DNA of 64,000 bases. Source: Rhizobiaceae bacterium. Lineage in GTDB: Bacteria > Pseudomonadota > Alphaproteobacteria > Rhizobiales > Rhizobiaceae. The position numbers and the translations under genes were made by a program. This document shows positions 1-8,815 of this stretch, piece after piece. Where the stretch lies: the NCBI GenBank assembly GCA_029233925.1, contig JARGOX010000009.1:1-64000 (forward strand), in the 5' to 3' direction. Within the stretch, counting starts at the first letter, position 1. Every line of letters begins with the position of its first letter. The notes under the pieces are model-generated. The model saw nothing but the letters and a program-made list of their open reading frames with translations, was not told the DNA's origin and searched no databases.

Positions 1-56
1 GATCACCGTCACCAAAACGGCAAACTGTCAGATCAAGTGTCAACTTCTACACATTA

Positions 57-2093
57 TTACTGATTTGACTTGAATTTTTCCGCTTCTGCCTTGCGTTTGG
101 CAACGAGTTTTTCGGCTACCTCAAGTGAACCCTCCGGGAGGGATTTCAGTATGGTGTCAACCGCGTTCGGGGCCTTGGAATATCCTCCCTCCTTTGCCAG
201 AAGGGCCCAAGCCAGAGCGTCTTCGGCTTCGGTGACCTTGTTGGTGTTGTCATAGATGAGGCCCGCGAGGGAAAACTGGCATTTTGCAACACCGCGCGTC
301 GCGCAGAAGCCATACCATTTTTTTGCCTCGGACACGTCAGCTTTCACATTGGCATAGCCGACACCGTATATATAACCAAGGTTTTGTGCCGCATTGTTCT
401 CTCCGTTTTCTGCTGCGTGCTTGAGAAGCGATAGTCCGCGCTCGAGGTCACGTGCGACATTTGTACCCTTGAACAACATCCAGCCTGCATTGAACTCTGC
501 GATCAGGTCGCCAAGTTCGGCAGCCCTTAGGTACCATTTGACGGCGGTGTCATGATTTGTCTCACCTGCCTGCCCTGTTTCATAAAGAGTCCCAAGGGCA
601 TAGGCGGAATCGGCATAGTCATTATTGGCCGCATCTGTGAATGACACAATCGCACGTGGCGTGTTCTCGGCTGTTCCATTCCCCTCAAGATAACGATAAG
701 CCACAGCGTGTTTTGCTCGGGAAACTATAAGGTTGTGCTGGTTTATCTCCAGGTTCGAGATGATATCTTTGGCTTGGTTTCCGGTGTCGACCAGCCTCCT
801 GTATGGCGTGTCAGCAATCTTTTTTTGCCAATAGAAGGCTTTCGCCTGATTTTTTCCATCGGATAAGCCGTTGGCATAGGTGTCACTCAGCAACATTGCC
901 GCAATAAGGTCTCCGTCTTTTGCCCTGCTGGTAAGGTCCTTGCGGTGTTTATCCTGCAATTGCTCCAGCAATTTGATCGATTTTTCCAACCCTTTTTCGC
1001 TTACTCCTTTTGAAACCTCGGCCACAGGAATAGGGTCTACCTGAGGCAAGGGTTCTACCTGCGCGGTTTCAACGAAGTTGACGGCCTTCAGGTAACCCCA
1101 TTTCCCTTCTTTCATCACCGGGGCCATGCCCTCGTTGAATGAATAGGCATCTTCAAACTGATCGTCTGACGCAAATTGGCCTCTGCCGTTCAGGAAACGG
1201 AATACGCCACCCTTCTTCACCAAGGCAAAGCCTTCGCGGAAGCTGTAGGCGGCCTCAAATGGCCCCTGCCAACCCTCTATTCCATAGCCATCGATGTCGA
1301 CATATATCCAGCTAGCTGGATCACTTTTGGTTTGAGCCGGCGCTACATTTTCTGAGAAATCTCTCAGTCCAATATATGGTTCTGCAGAAAATACATCTGT
1401 GCCATCTTTGTCGATCAGAGACCACAGCCATTCCCCAGAGAATTCTTTCAAAACGGCTGCATATCCGTCACTAAATGCTCTCGCGCTCTTATAGGGTGAT
1501 CCCGTTACTGAGTTGCCTTCAGGATTTACGAAGCCCATTTTTCCATCCCGGATGTAGGCTGCGCGCCCCTCGGATAAATTGAACAGCTGATCGGCGCCTC
1601 CTATTGCGCTGAACTCGCCATCTTTATCCACGAAACCCCAAAATGAATTTTTGTACCTTACAGCCGCTAGTCCTTCTGAAAACTGGGGAGCGGATAGAAA
1701 CTTGAAATCTGTAATTCTCTTACCGGTTTTGTCTGCAATGGCCCATTTCTTGTCAGTGTTTTTGAACGCTATTCTGTCTTCTGAAAAGGGTGCCACATCA
1801 GGATAACGCGCTTCAACTATCACCTTACCTGTCGAATCTGCGTAACCCCAATCAACACCATCCGAGAAGGCAATAAGGCCACCCCTATAGGGTTTCACTT
1901 CCATGTAGGCCGGTTTGATTGCCCACCTGCCATCAGGTCTTATGAACCCCCATTTGCCGTCCATCTTGATTGGCGCAATACCGCCATAAAATAATCCGGC
2001 TGCTTCAAATTTTGGTTTTATTGCCCAATTCAAATCTTCCGCATACGAATAGCTTGATGAGAAAATAACAAATATTGCGCAAAGCAGTCTCAT
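57..2093 (-). CDS. Secreted WG-repeat protein with C-terminal Sel1-like (TPR) repeats
   Basis: 678-aa ORF with N-terminal signal peptide (MRLLCAIFVIFSSSYSYA). Repeated 'GKWGFI.. DG' units (WG beta-repeats), then Sel1-type units such as 'ADSAYALGTLYETGQAGETNHDTAVKWYLRAAELGD'. Confidence 0.85.
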   Translation of the reverse strand: MRLLCAIFVIFSSSYSYAEDLNWAIKPKFEAAGLFYGGIAPIKMDGKWGFIRPDGRWAIKPAYMEVKPYRGGLIAFSDGVDWGYADSTGKVIVEARYPDVAPFSEDRIAFKNTDKKWAIADKTGKRITDFKFLSAPQFSEGLAAVRYKNSFWGFVDKDGEFSAIGGADQLFNLSEGRAAYIRDGKMGFVNPEGNSVTGSPYKSARAFSDGYAAVLKEFSGEWLWSLIDKDGTDVFSAEPYIGLRDFSENVAPAQTKSDPASWIYVDIDGYGIEGWQGPFEAAYSFREGFALVKKGGVFRFLNGRGQFASDDQFEDAYSFNEGMAPVMKEGKWGYLKAVNFVETAQVEPLPQVDPIPVAEVSKGVSEKGLEKSIKLLEQLQDKHRKDLTSRAKDGDLIAAMLLSDTYANGLSDGKNQAKAFYWQKKIADTPYRRLVDTGNQAKDIISNLEINQHNLIVSRAKHAVAYRYLEGNGTAENTPRAIVSFTDAANNDYADSAYALGTLYETGQAGETNHDTAVKWYLRAAELGDLIAEFNAGWMLFKGTNVARDLERGLSLLKHAAENGENNAAQNLGYIYGVGYANVKADVSEAKKWYGFCATRGVAKCQFSLAGLIYDNTNKVTEAEDALAWALLAKEGGYSKAPNAVDTILKSLPEGSLEVAEKLVAKRKAEAEKFKSNQ

Positions 2094-2755
2094 AATAGCG
2101 TGTTCCTTGATTTATCCGCTGTCATGAAAATTGGGACTCTCATGGGGACTTTATTTGCGGTTGCTCTGGTTTGTTTGTGTGACTGATTATGCGACTCGTT
2201 TAACGTGTTGCAAGCGGCGTTGGTGCAATGTTCAGGTTATCGTTACGGTGCCTTTTGTTGTCGTTGTTGACAAAGACACCGATTTGGATTTGAAGGTCGT
2301 TCGCAGATGGCAATTTTCCAGTAGACTCGGCTTCTGCTTTTTCGGATGCCCTCGTCTCTGCTGGTCGGCAGGTGTCGCTGGAAGTGCAGTGATGCGATCA
2401 TTGCTGATTTGGAGGTGGAACGGAGCAACTCGCAAAAGCGCCATGGTTTCCAAGCCAAACCGGTAGGTGGCGGGAGACTTCGTACGGCGCTATATCAAGC
2501 GTGGCTTGTGTTACATGACGCCCAACTAAAGCCCGATGCCTGAAGCGCCTGCTCAAAGGTGACGCGACCATAATCGATCAGGACCCTGCTGAGGCAATGC
2601 CAACCCCGGCCAATGATCTTGAAAAAGGTGAAGGTCCTTTGCCGCATCGCGCTGCCGTGTATATTTTCCCTGGTCCTTCCCTCCATTCGATGGACAAGGA
2701 TGCACCACCACATGCTGTGACCATCAGGTGGGATGCCTTCAAGCTCCAGATACAG

Positions 2756-2783
2756 AAAAAGCGCGATATGAATCGCGCTTTTT
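2756..2783 (-). terminator. Intrinsic terminator downstream of rpsI (symmetrical, possibly bidirectional)
   Basis: AAAAAGCGCGAT-ATGA-ATCGCGCTTTTT perfect stem flanked by A/T runs, just beyond the rpsI stop on the minus strand. Confidence 0.8.
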
Positions 2784-2817
2784 CAAAGGCTTCAACGAAG
2801 CAGAAAGGATAGGATCC

Positions 2818-3294
2818 TTAACGCTTGGAGAACTGGAACGAACGACGGGCTTTTGCCTTGCCGTATTTCTTACGTTCAACCACACGGCTGTCGCGGGTGA
2901 GGAAACCACCTTTTTTCAGAACGGCACGCAGGCCCGGTTCATAGAGCGTCAGTGCCTTGGATATCCCATGACGAACAGCACCGGCCTGGCCGGAAAGACC
3001 GCCGCCTGCGACTGTTGCAACGATATCAAACTGGCCTGTGCGGGCAGCTGCAACGATAGGCTGCTGCAGAACCATCTGCAGGACCGGACGCGCGAAATAG
3101 GTTGGAAAATCCCTCTTGTTGATGGTGATTTTTCCTGTTCCGGGCTTGATCCAGACGCGTGCGACCGCGTCCTTGCGTTTGCCTGTTGCATAGGCGCGGC
3201 CGTGTTCGTCCAGTTTCTGGACGTAGGCAGGCGCCTGAACTTCTTCAACAGCTGCAACACTGCCGAGTTCTTCGAGCGAATTGAGTTCAGCCAT
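2818..3294 (-). CDS. rpsI: 30S ribosomal protein S9
   Basis: '[31 protein letters not shown]' and C-terminal '[25 protein letters not shown]' are typical of S9; adjacent to rplM. Confidence 0.97.
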   Translation of the reverse strand: MAELNSLEELGSVAAVEEVQAPAYVQKLDEHGRAYATGKRKDAVARVWIKPGTGKITINKRDFPTYFARPVLQMVLQQPIVAAARTGQFDIVATVAGGGLSGQAGAVRHGISKALTLYEPGLRAVLKKGGFLTRDSRVVERKKYGKAKARRSFQFSKR

Positions 3295-3296
3295 GA

Positions 3297-3761
3297 TCAG
3301 CCGTTCCTTTTGTTCTTGGTATTCATAGCGCCGACATCGAGAACGGTTGGCTGCTGTGCTTCATGTGGATGTTCGGTTCCTGCATAGACACGCAGGTTTT
3401 TCATCTGACGACGACCAAGCGGACCGCGCGGAAGCATGCGTTCAACGGCCTTTTCCATGACGCGCTCGGGGAAGCGTCCTTCGAAAATCTGTCGTGCAGT
3501 GCGTTCCTTGATGCCGCCGGGATAGCCGGTATGCCAATAGTACTTCTTGTCGGTAAATTTCTTGCCGGTCAGAACCGCTTTGTCAGCATTGATGATGATG
3601 ACATTGTCACCATCGTCGACATGCGGTGTGAATGTTGCTTTATGTTTGCCACGCAGGCGCAGCGCGACAATAGAAGCTAGGCGACCAACGACGAGATCTT
3701 CGGCATCGATAATAACCCACTTCTTCTCGACCTCTGCAGGTTTTTGCGAGAAGGTTTTCAT
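3297..3761 (-). CDS. rplM: 50S ribosomal protein L13
   Basis: '[54 protein letters not shown]' L13 signature. Confidence 0.97.
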   Translation of the reverse strand: MKTFSQKPAEVEKKWVIIDAEDLVVGRLASIVALRLRGKHKATFTPHVDDGDNVIIINADKAVLTGKKFTDKKYYWHTGYPGGIKERTARQIFEGRFPERVMEKAVERMLPRGPLGRRQMKNLRVYAGTEHPHEAQQPTVLDVGAMNTKNKRNG

Positions 3762-4008
3762 AGGAATGACTCTCTTTTTTGGACCTTTGTCATCAAAGGC
3801 ATTTTTTGTTGCTTGACGCCGATTGATACCGGCAAAAACATATCGGTCCCGTTAAGGACCGACAATAGGGCGGTTTATAGGGGATGGTTTCCCGCTGCGC
3901 AAGCAAAATTAAACGGATAACCCCTCAGAAATATCAATAAAAACAAATACTTACAAAATAGGTAATATATTACCACATAAATCAGCGCGGGTTGGAGGTC
4001 TGCGATGT

Positions 4009-4452
4009 CTATTTGCGTGGTGGAATGGAATAGGTGCCTGTGGCATGGGCGACCACAGGGCCACCGGGCGGGGAGCGCATTTCGATATCAAAAACCATCA
4101 GGGATCGTCCCATCTTGAGGATGCGGCAATGGCCGTCAATGGGGCCGGGTTCGGCCTTGCGCATGAAATTGATATTGAGGTTTGTCGTCACAGACAGAGC
4201 CTCTTGTCCCAGATGCGACAGAACGCAAACATAACCGCCAATGTCGGCAAGCGTAAAAAGGGAAGGGCCCGATACAGTACCGCCTGGACGGACATGCTTT
4301 TGTGACGCGTCCAGTCGCACTACACATTGCCCGGGTGCGACTGAAACCGCGTAATATTCAGCCAGGGTGTCATTGAGCTGAGGGTAGACCTGGGCGAGAT
4401 AGGTGTTGACTTCCTCGGCGGTCATAACAGGGCGGATGTTTTCAGATGCCAT
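4009..4452 (-). CDS. PaaI-family (hotdog-fold) thioesterase
   Basis: 'HVRPGGTVSGPSLFTLADIGGYVCVLSHLG...TTNLNINFMRKAEPG' hotdog thioesterase pattern. Confidence 0.85.
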   Translation of the reverse strand: MASENIRPVMTAEEVNTYLAQVYPQLNDTLAEYYAVSVAPGQCVVRLDASQKHVRPGGTVSGPSLFTLADIGGYVCVLSHLGQEALSVTTNLNINFMRKAEPGPIDGHCRILKMGRSLMVFDIEMRSPPGGPVVAHATGTYSIPPRK

Positions 4453-4484
4453 GGTAATTTGATCCGGTATTGTTTGAATGTGGT

Positions 4485-5354
4485 CTAACTGCCCTTGACG
4501 GAATTGATCGGGCGATTTTCTGTCCAGTCGAAGGTTCCAAGATCGCGCTCGCGCACTGCCTGTTTCCAGCCGATATCCTCGGCGCGGGCCTTGAAATTCA
4601 GTCCTTCGGGCGAGTGGCGGGTGATGCCGTCAAACAGGGTTGCAAACATTTGTGTCTGTTTGAGCCCCATGGCCTCAATGGCCTGATTGACCACAAGCTT
4701 CTGCATCATCAATTGATTGACGGGCACGCTGGCCATGCGTTCAGCCAGAGCCTCCACTTCGTCGTCGAGTCTTTCGGCAGGTACTGATTTGACAACGAGG
4801 CCCATTTGCTCGGCTTCGCGCCCGTTGATTGTATCGCCGGTAAACAGCATGCGCTTGGCCTTTTCGGGGCCGAGCCGGTAGACCCACATGGCGGTTGTCG
4901 GGCACCCCCAGACACGTGTCGGCATGTAGCCGATCTTTGCGTCATCGGCCATGACAATCATGTCGGCGCAAAGGGCGATGTCCGAACCGCCGGCAACGGC
5001 AAAGCCATGCACCTTCGCAAGGACAGGCCGGTGCGAGCGCCATAGCGACATGAATGCCTCGGTATTACGCATCATGAAAGCGTAGTCTTTCATCGGGTCC
5101 CAGGGCATTTCCTGGGTGGCCTGATGGCCTTCGCCCTCGCGTGCCTGAGCATAATAGGCAAGATCATAGCCGCCGCAGAAACCCTTGCCGGCTCCCGCCA
5201 ATATGATGACATGGATATGGTTGTCATCATTTGCACGCCTGACGGCGTCTTCCAGTTCACGGGGCAGGTCATCGTCAATGGCATTGAGGACCTCAGGGCG
5301 ATTCAGGGTAATGCGGCCGATGCGACCGTCCTTTTCGAAGAGAACCTTTGCCAC
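4485..5354 (-). CDS. Enoyl-CoA hydratase/isomerase family protein
   Basis: Crotonase motifs 'GRIGRITLNRPEVLNAID', 'ILAGAGKGFCGGYDL', 'HGFAVAGGSDIALCADM'. Confidence 0.92.
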   Translation of the reverse strand: MAKVLFEKDGRIGRITLNRPEVLNAIDDDLPRELEDAVRRANDDNHIHVIILAGAGKGFCGGYDLAYYAQAREGEGHQATQEMPWDPMKDYAFMMRNTEAFMSLWRSHRPVLAKVHGFAVAGGSDIALCADMIVMADDAKIGYMPTRVWGCPTTAMWVYRLGPEKAKRMLFTGDTINGREAEQMGLVVKSVPAERLDDEVEALAERMASVPVNQLMMQKLVVNQAIEAMGLKQTQMFATLFDGITRHSPEGLNFKARAEDIGWKQAVRERDLGTFDWTENRPINSVKGS

Positions 5355-5384
5355 ACTATTCCTCCTGCCAGCGCGCGTTCAGCT

Positions 5385-5403
5385 AACGTAAACGTAAACG
5401 TAA
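5385..5403. promoter_or_regulatory. Candidate operator: three ACGT cores spaced by AA between divergent enoyl-CoA hydratase genes
   Basis: AACGTAAACGTAAACGTAA in the 162-bp divergent gap between 5354(-) and 5517(+). ACGT-N2-ACGT spacing resembles LiuR (MerR-type) operators as I remember them. Confidence 0.5.
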
Positions 5404-5516
5404 TTGGTCCTGCGGTGCTTGCCAAGCAGAACAGAGGCGATATACCAAGGAAAAGCGAAGAATGGCCCGCAACCCATGAAAAGCAGCCGGGCCGCACGAC
5501 AGTTCAGGAGGACCCT

Positions 5517-6338
5517 ATGTCTGTAGCAGTGACGGCAAAAGAACGCGACAGTGACGCATTGGTAGTCTCGCAAGTCTATGATGGCATATTGCGACTCACA
5601 TTGAACAATCCGCCTGCCAATGCCTTGTCGATGGCCCTGTTGGAAGCGCTGAAGGCGTCACTCGACAAGGCAGGTGAAGACCACCATGTACGCGTCGTGA
5701 TCATCGCGGCCGCCGGAAAGCTTTTTTCAGCAGGTCACGATCTCAAGGAACTGACATCTCACCGGCAGGACGAGGACCGGGGCAGGGCGTTTTTCGAAAA
5801 GACCATGCGCCTGTGCGCCGAGGTGATGATGACCATTACCAATCTGCCGAAACCTGTCATTGCAGAGATTGACGGGGTGGCGACTGCTGCCGGCTGCCAA
5901 TTGGTGGCGACATGTGATCTTGCCATCTGCACCGACACCTCGACCTTCGGCACGCCGGGCGTGAATATCGGGCTTTTCTGCTCGACGCCGATGGTAGCCC
6001 TGTCACGCACGGCGCATCGCAAACAGGCCATGGAGATGCTTTTGACCGGTGAGCAGGTTGATGCGTCCTCAGCCAGGGAATACGGGTTGGTCAACCGTAT
6101 CGTGCCGAAGGAATATCTGCGCACTGTGACGGACAAATATGCTGCCGTCATCGCATCAAAGTCACCCTTGACCCTGAAGATCGGCAAGGAGGCATTCTAC
6201 CAGCAGCTTGAGCGCCCTCTGCTGGAGGCCTATGATTATACGGCCTGGGTGATGACAGAGAACATGATGGCCAGGGATGCCGAGGAAGGGATCAATGCCT
6301 TCCTGGAAAAACGTGATCCCAAATGGACGGGGCGATAG
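5517..6338 (+). CDS. Enoyl-CoA hydratase family protein
   Basis: Start moved from ORF-track 5124 to ATG 5517 (CAGGAGGACCCT ribosome-binding site). Crotonase motifs 'VYDGILRLTLNNPPANALSMALL', 'AAAGKLFSAGHDLKEL'. Confidence 0.92.
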   Translation: MSVAVTAKERDSDALVVSQVYDGILRLTLNNPPANALSMALLEALKASLDKAGEDHHVRVVIIAAAGKLFSAGHDLKELTSHRQDEDRGRAFFEKTMRLCAEVMMTITNLPKPVIAEIDGVATAAGCQLVATCDLAICTDTSTFGTPGVNIGLFCSTPMVALSRTAHRKQAMEMLLTGEQVDASSAREYGLVNRIVPKEYLRTVTDKYAAVIASKSPLTLKIGKEAFYQQLERPLLEAYDYTAWVMTENMMARDAEEGINAFLEKRDPKWTGR

Positions 6339-6353
6339 AGTGGTTCCCTTAAA

Positions 6354-8342
6354 TTAAGATCGGCCGAGCAGCTCGAGATAGCGTTCGCCGCATTTTTGCG
6401 GGCTGTAGCCGGCCATTGTGGTGCGTGCCGCAGCAACGAGCCGCGCTCTCTTCTCGCTGTCCTGCGCGCATTCCTGCAGGGCCAGTGCAGCCTCCTCAAC
6501 ATCTGGTTCCAACCATGTCTGGCCCTGAAAGAATGCATAGTCGCCTGCAAAAACCGGGACTTGTTCGCCGCTGACCAACCAGCTGTTGTTTTCATTCATG
6601 AAGTCGAGATTGCCGGAATAGGCGGAACCGATGACGGGTATTCCCATCGCCATTGCTTCGGCCATCAAACGTCCAAACCCTTCAGCACGGTGCATGGACA
6701 AGACCACATCACAGCAACGCAGAAGCCGGTAATAGTCCATCCGGTCCATGACTTCATTGCGAATGATGATCCGCTGGTCCAATGCCGCTCTGCGCAGGCA
6801 TTCCCGCCATAGGGAATCATTGGATATATTCATGGCCTTGATGATCAGGCGGGCATTATCATGTGTGGCGCGTGGAAAGGCTTTCTGAAAGGATGCAATG
6901 GCACCCAGGGGATTTTTACGGGCAATGGACGAGGCGCCATCAAAGGCTGAGAAAACAATAAATGCCTCTTCAGGCAGGTCAAACATTCGTCTCGAAACGG
7001 GTGAAATTTCAGGCACCAGGACAGGCAGAGGCACTTTGATAACCGGTTTGTCGGTGGCGTTGCGAAAAGCCGTCGCCGAATGTTCGGAGTGGCACCATAT
7101 CTCATCAACCAGTTCGAGTGCCATCTTGGCGATTTCCGGAAATTTGACCAATTCCCATTGACAGAAACCGATTTTGCGATGGGCGTTGAAGGCGTGCAGA
7201 CCGAACCTGTTGACGAGCGTCAGAAGATCAAACGCCGGCATCACATAGAACATGACCTCGCCATCAAATATTGCTGCGTCGGCCTCGACTGATTGCTCGT
7301 CTATCATCTCCCGCGCTGTAATGTGCCAGGGTGCCTTGACGACAGTCGGCTCGACGTCAACCGCTTTCAATGATTGCCGGAGAAGTCGAATATCTTCACC
7401 AAGCCCGAACTCTCCGCGTGGATAACCGATCAGGGAAATGTCGCCATTCCCGGTATGGGAGTCGGGTCCGGCTGCAACGCAAGTGTTCGTGTTGTTGGTC
7501 GCCGCTGCCGGGGGCATGTTTTTGCTTGGGTTGTCCTGTATCTCTGGTGAATCTGGTTTGAATTTCTGGCCAAAATAATGGGCCTGGCCGTGGTCTTTCC
7601 ACCACATCCAAAGTTCTTTGCGGCCTTTTTGTGTACTCAGATCAAATTGCCTCTGCAGGTCGGTTCTGTGCCGATAAATCAGAGACATCAAAGGAGAGAG
7701 CAGTTCGGGATTGGTTGCTGATTCTGCCTGCAGAAAATCAAAATGTATTGTGTTCAGGAGATCTATGATTTCCGGGTGGCGACGTACCAGTAGTGGTCGG
7801 AGCTGATTCAGGGTGGCAAATCGCATGGCATCAACCGATGGATCGCAGCCTGCAGTCTTGTGGCCCAGTCCTTGAATAAGTGTAATGAATTGACGGAGCG
7901 CCAGAGAATCTGCGCCAATGCCATATTCTTTCTGTCCGTTCGACAGCCACCACTTCCAGAACGTTTCGATGCCCTGTTTCGTCGATATATTGAAAATTGC
8001 CTGCAGATCCGGCCTGTGACGCATGACCAGCATTTGCAGGTCGGTCAATTTCGGCTCACTCGGGCAAGCCATCGCAGATTTGAGTGGGGCGAGATGCAGG
8101 TTTTCAATCAGCTTGATATCGAGGATTTGACGCAGTCCGGGAAATTCATTTCTGCCACTTGCCATCCACCAATGCATCAGCGCATCAAGCCCGGCATCTG
8201 ATTCGATATCATGGAGGGTCTGGAAATCAGTACCGGCGCAAACCCACACCCCGATCAAAGCCATTGGCAGGTCGTAACCGAAGGTCAGATTTGTTGCGTG
8301 TTTTCGGGACAGAAAGGCCGGTGTTTCAATCATCGTTTTCAT
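6354..8342 (-). CDS. GT4-type glycosyltransferase with N-terminal WW-motif repeats
   Basis: C-terminal 'LLRCCDVVLSMHRAEGFGRLMAEAMAMGIPVIGSAYSGNLDFM' is a GT-B/GT4 donor-site pattern. The N-terminal ~270 aa carry repeated 'RPDLQ..F.IST..G...FW.WW...GQ.EY' units. Confidence 0.82.
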   Translation of the reverse strand: MKTMIETPAFLSRKHATNLTFGYDLPMALIGVWVCAGTDFQTLHDIESDAGLDALMHWWMASGRNEFPGLRQILDIKLIENLHLAPLKSAMACPSEPKLTDLQMLVMRHRPDLQAIFNISTKQGIETFWKWWLSNGQKEYGIGADSLALRQFITLIQGLGHKTAGCDPSVDAMRFATLNQLRPLLVRRHPEIIDLLNTIHFDFLQAESATNPELLSPLMSLIYRHRTDLQRQFDLSTQKGRKELWMWWKDHGQAHYFGQKFKPDSPEIQDNPSKNMPPAAATNNTNTCVAAGPDSHTGNGDISLIGYPRGEFGLGEDIRLLRQSLKAVDVEPTVVKAPWHITAREMIDEQSVEADAAIFDGEVMFYVMPAFDLLTLVNRFGLHAFNAHRKIGFCQWELVKFPEIAKMALELVDEIWCHSEHSATAFRNATDKPVIKVPLPVLVPEISPVSRRMFDLPEEAFIVFSAFDGASSIARKNPLGAIASFQKAFPRATHDNARLIIKAMNISNDSLWRECLRRAALDQRIIIRNEVMDRMDYYRLLRCCDVVLSMHRAEGFGRLMAEAMAMGIPVIGSAYSGNLDFMNENNSWLVSGEQVPVFAGDYAFFQGQTWLEPDVEEAALALQECAQDSEKRARLVAAARTTMAGYSPQKCGERYLELLGRS

Positions 8343-8815
8343 GGGGAATTTTTGCCTGTGACACTTTGTTTCTCAATATTAGGCCTTCATATGCCGATAA
8401 AGGTGGCTGGCCAAGGAACGCCGGGACAGCGCATCAGTGGTCCCGACTTATCAATAATATTCCATTGGATATCGGACCGGTAAAATTCAGTTCACGAGTT
8501 GGAATGGGTTATTGATTGATATATCGAAGAGGTGTGTGTTTCCAAGTTTGAAAACAAAATTTATGTCTGCTTTGATTTTATCCTTTTGCAAATCCATGAG
8601 ATAGTATGATGGGCTTGGAAATAGAGTGGGGAACCAAAATCTTGATAGGCTCTGTCGTTTTTCGCTGATCGGGTCTTCGCTGGAGATGACATCAAATCCG
8701 GCGGGATGCTCTTGCCAGGAGGCTGGCTGGGGCAGGCAGATCAGCAGCGCTCATTCTTGTTACCAGCAGAGGTTCCGTGTCCGAATCCATGCACGGGAAA
8801 GGGAACGATTGTTAC

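Noticed and set aside
2100-2750. Possible degraded gene or transposon remnant between the WG/Sel1 protein and rpsI
   Set aside because: Only short overlapping ORFs, no transposase motif, no terminal repeats or target duplications seen. Cannot support a pseudogene call.
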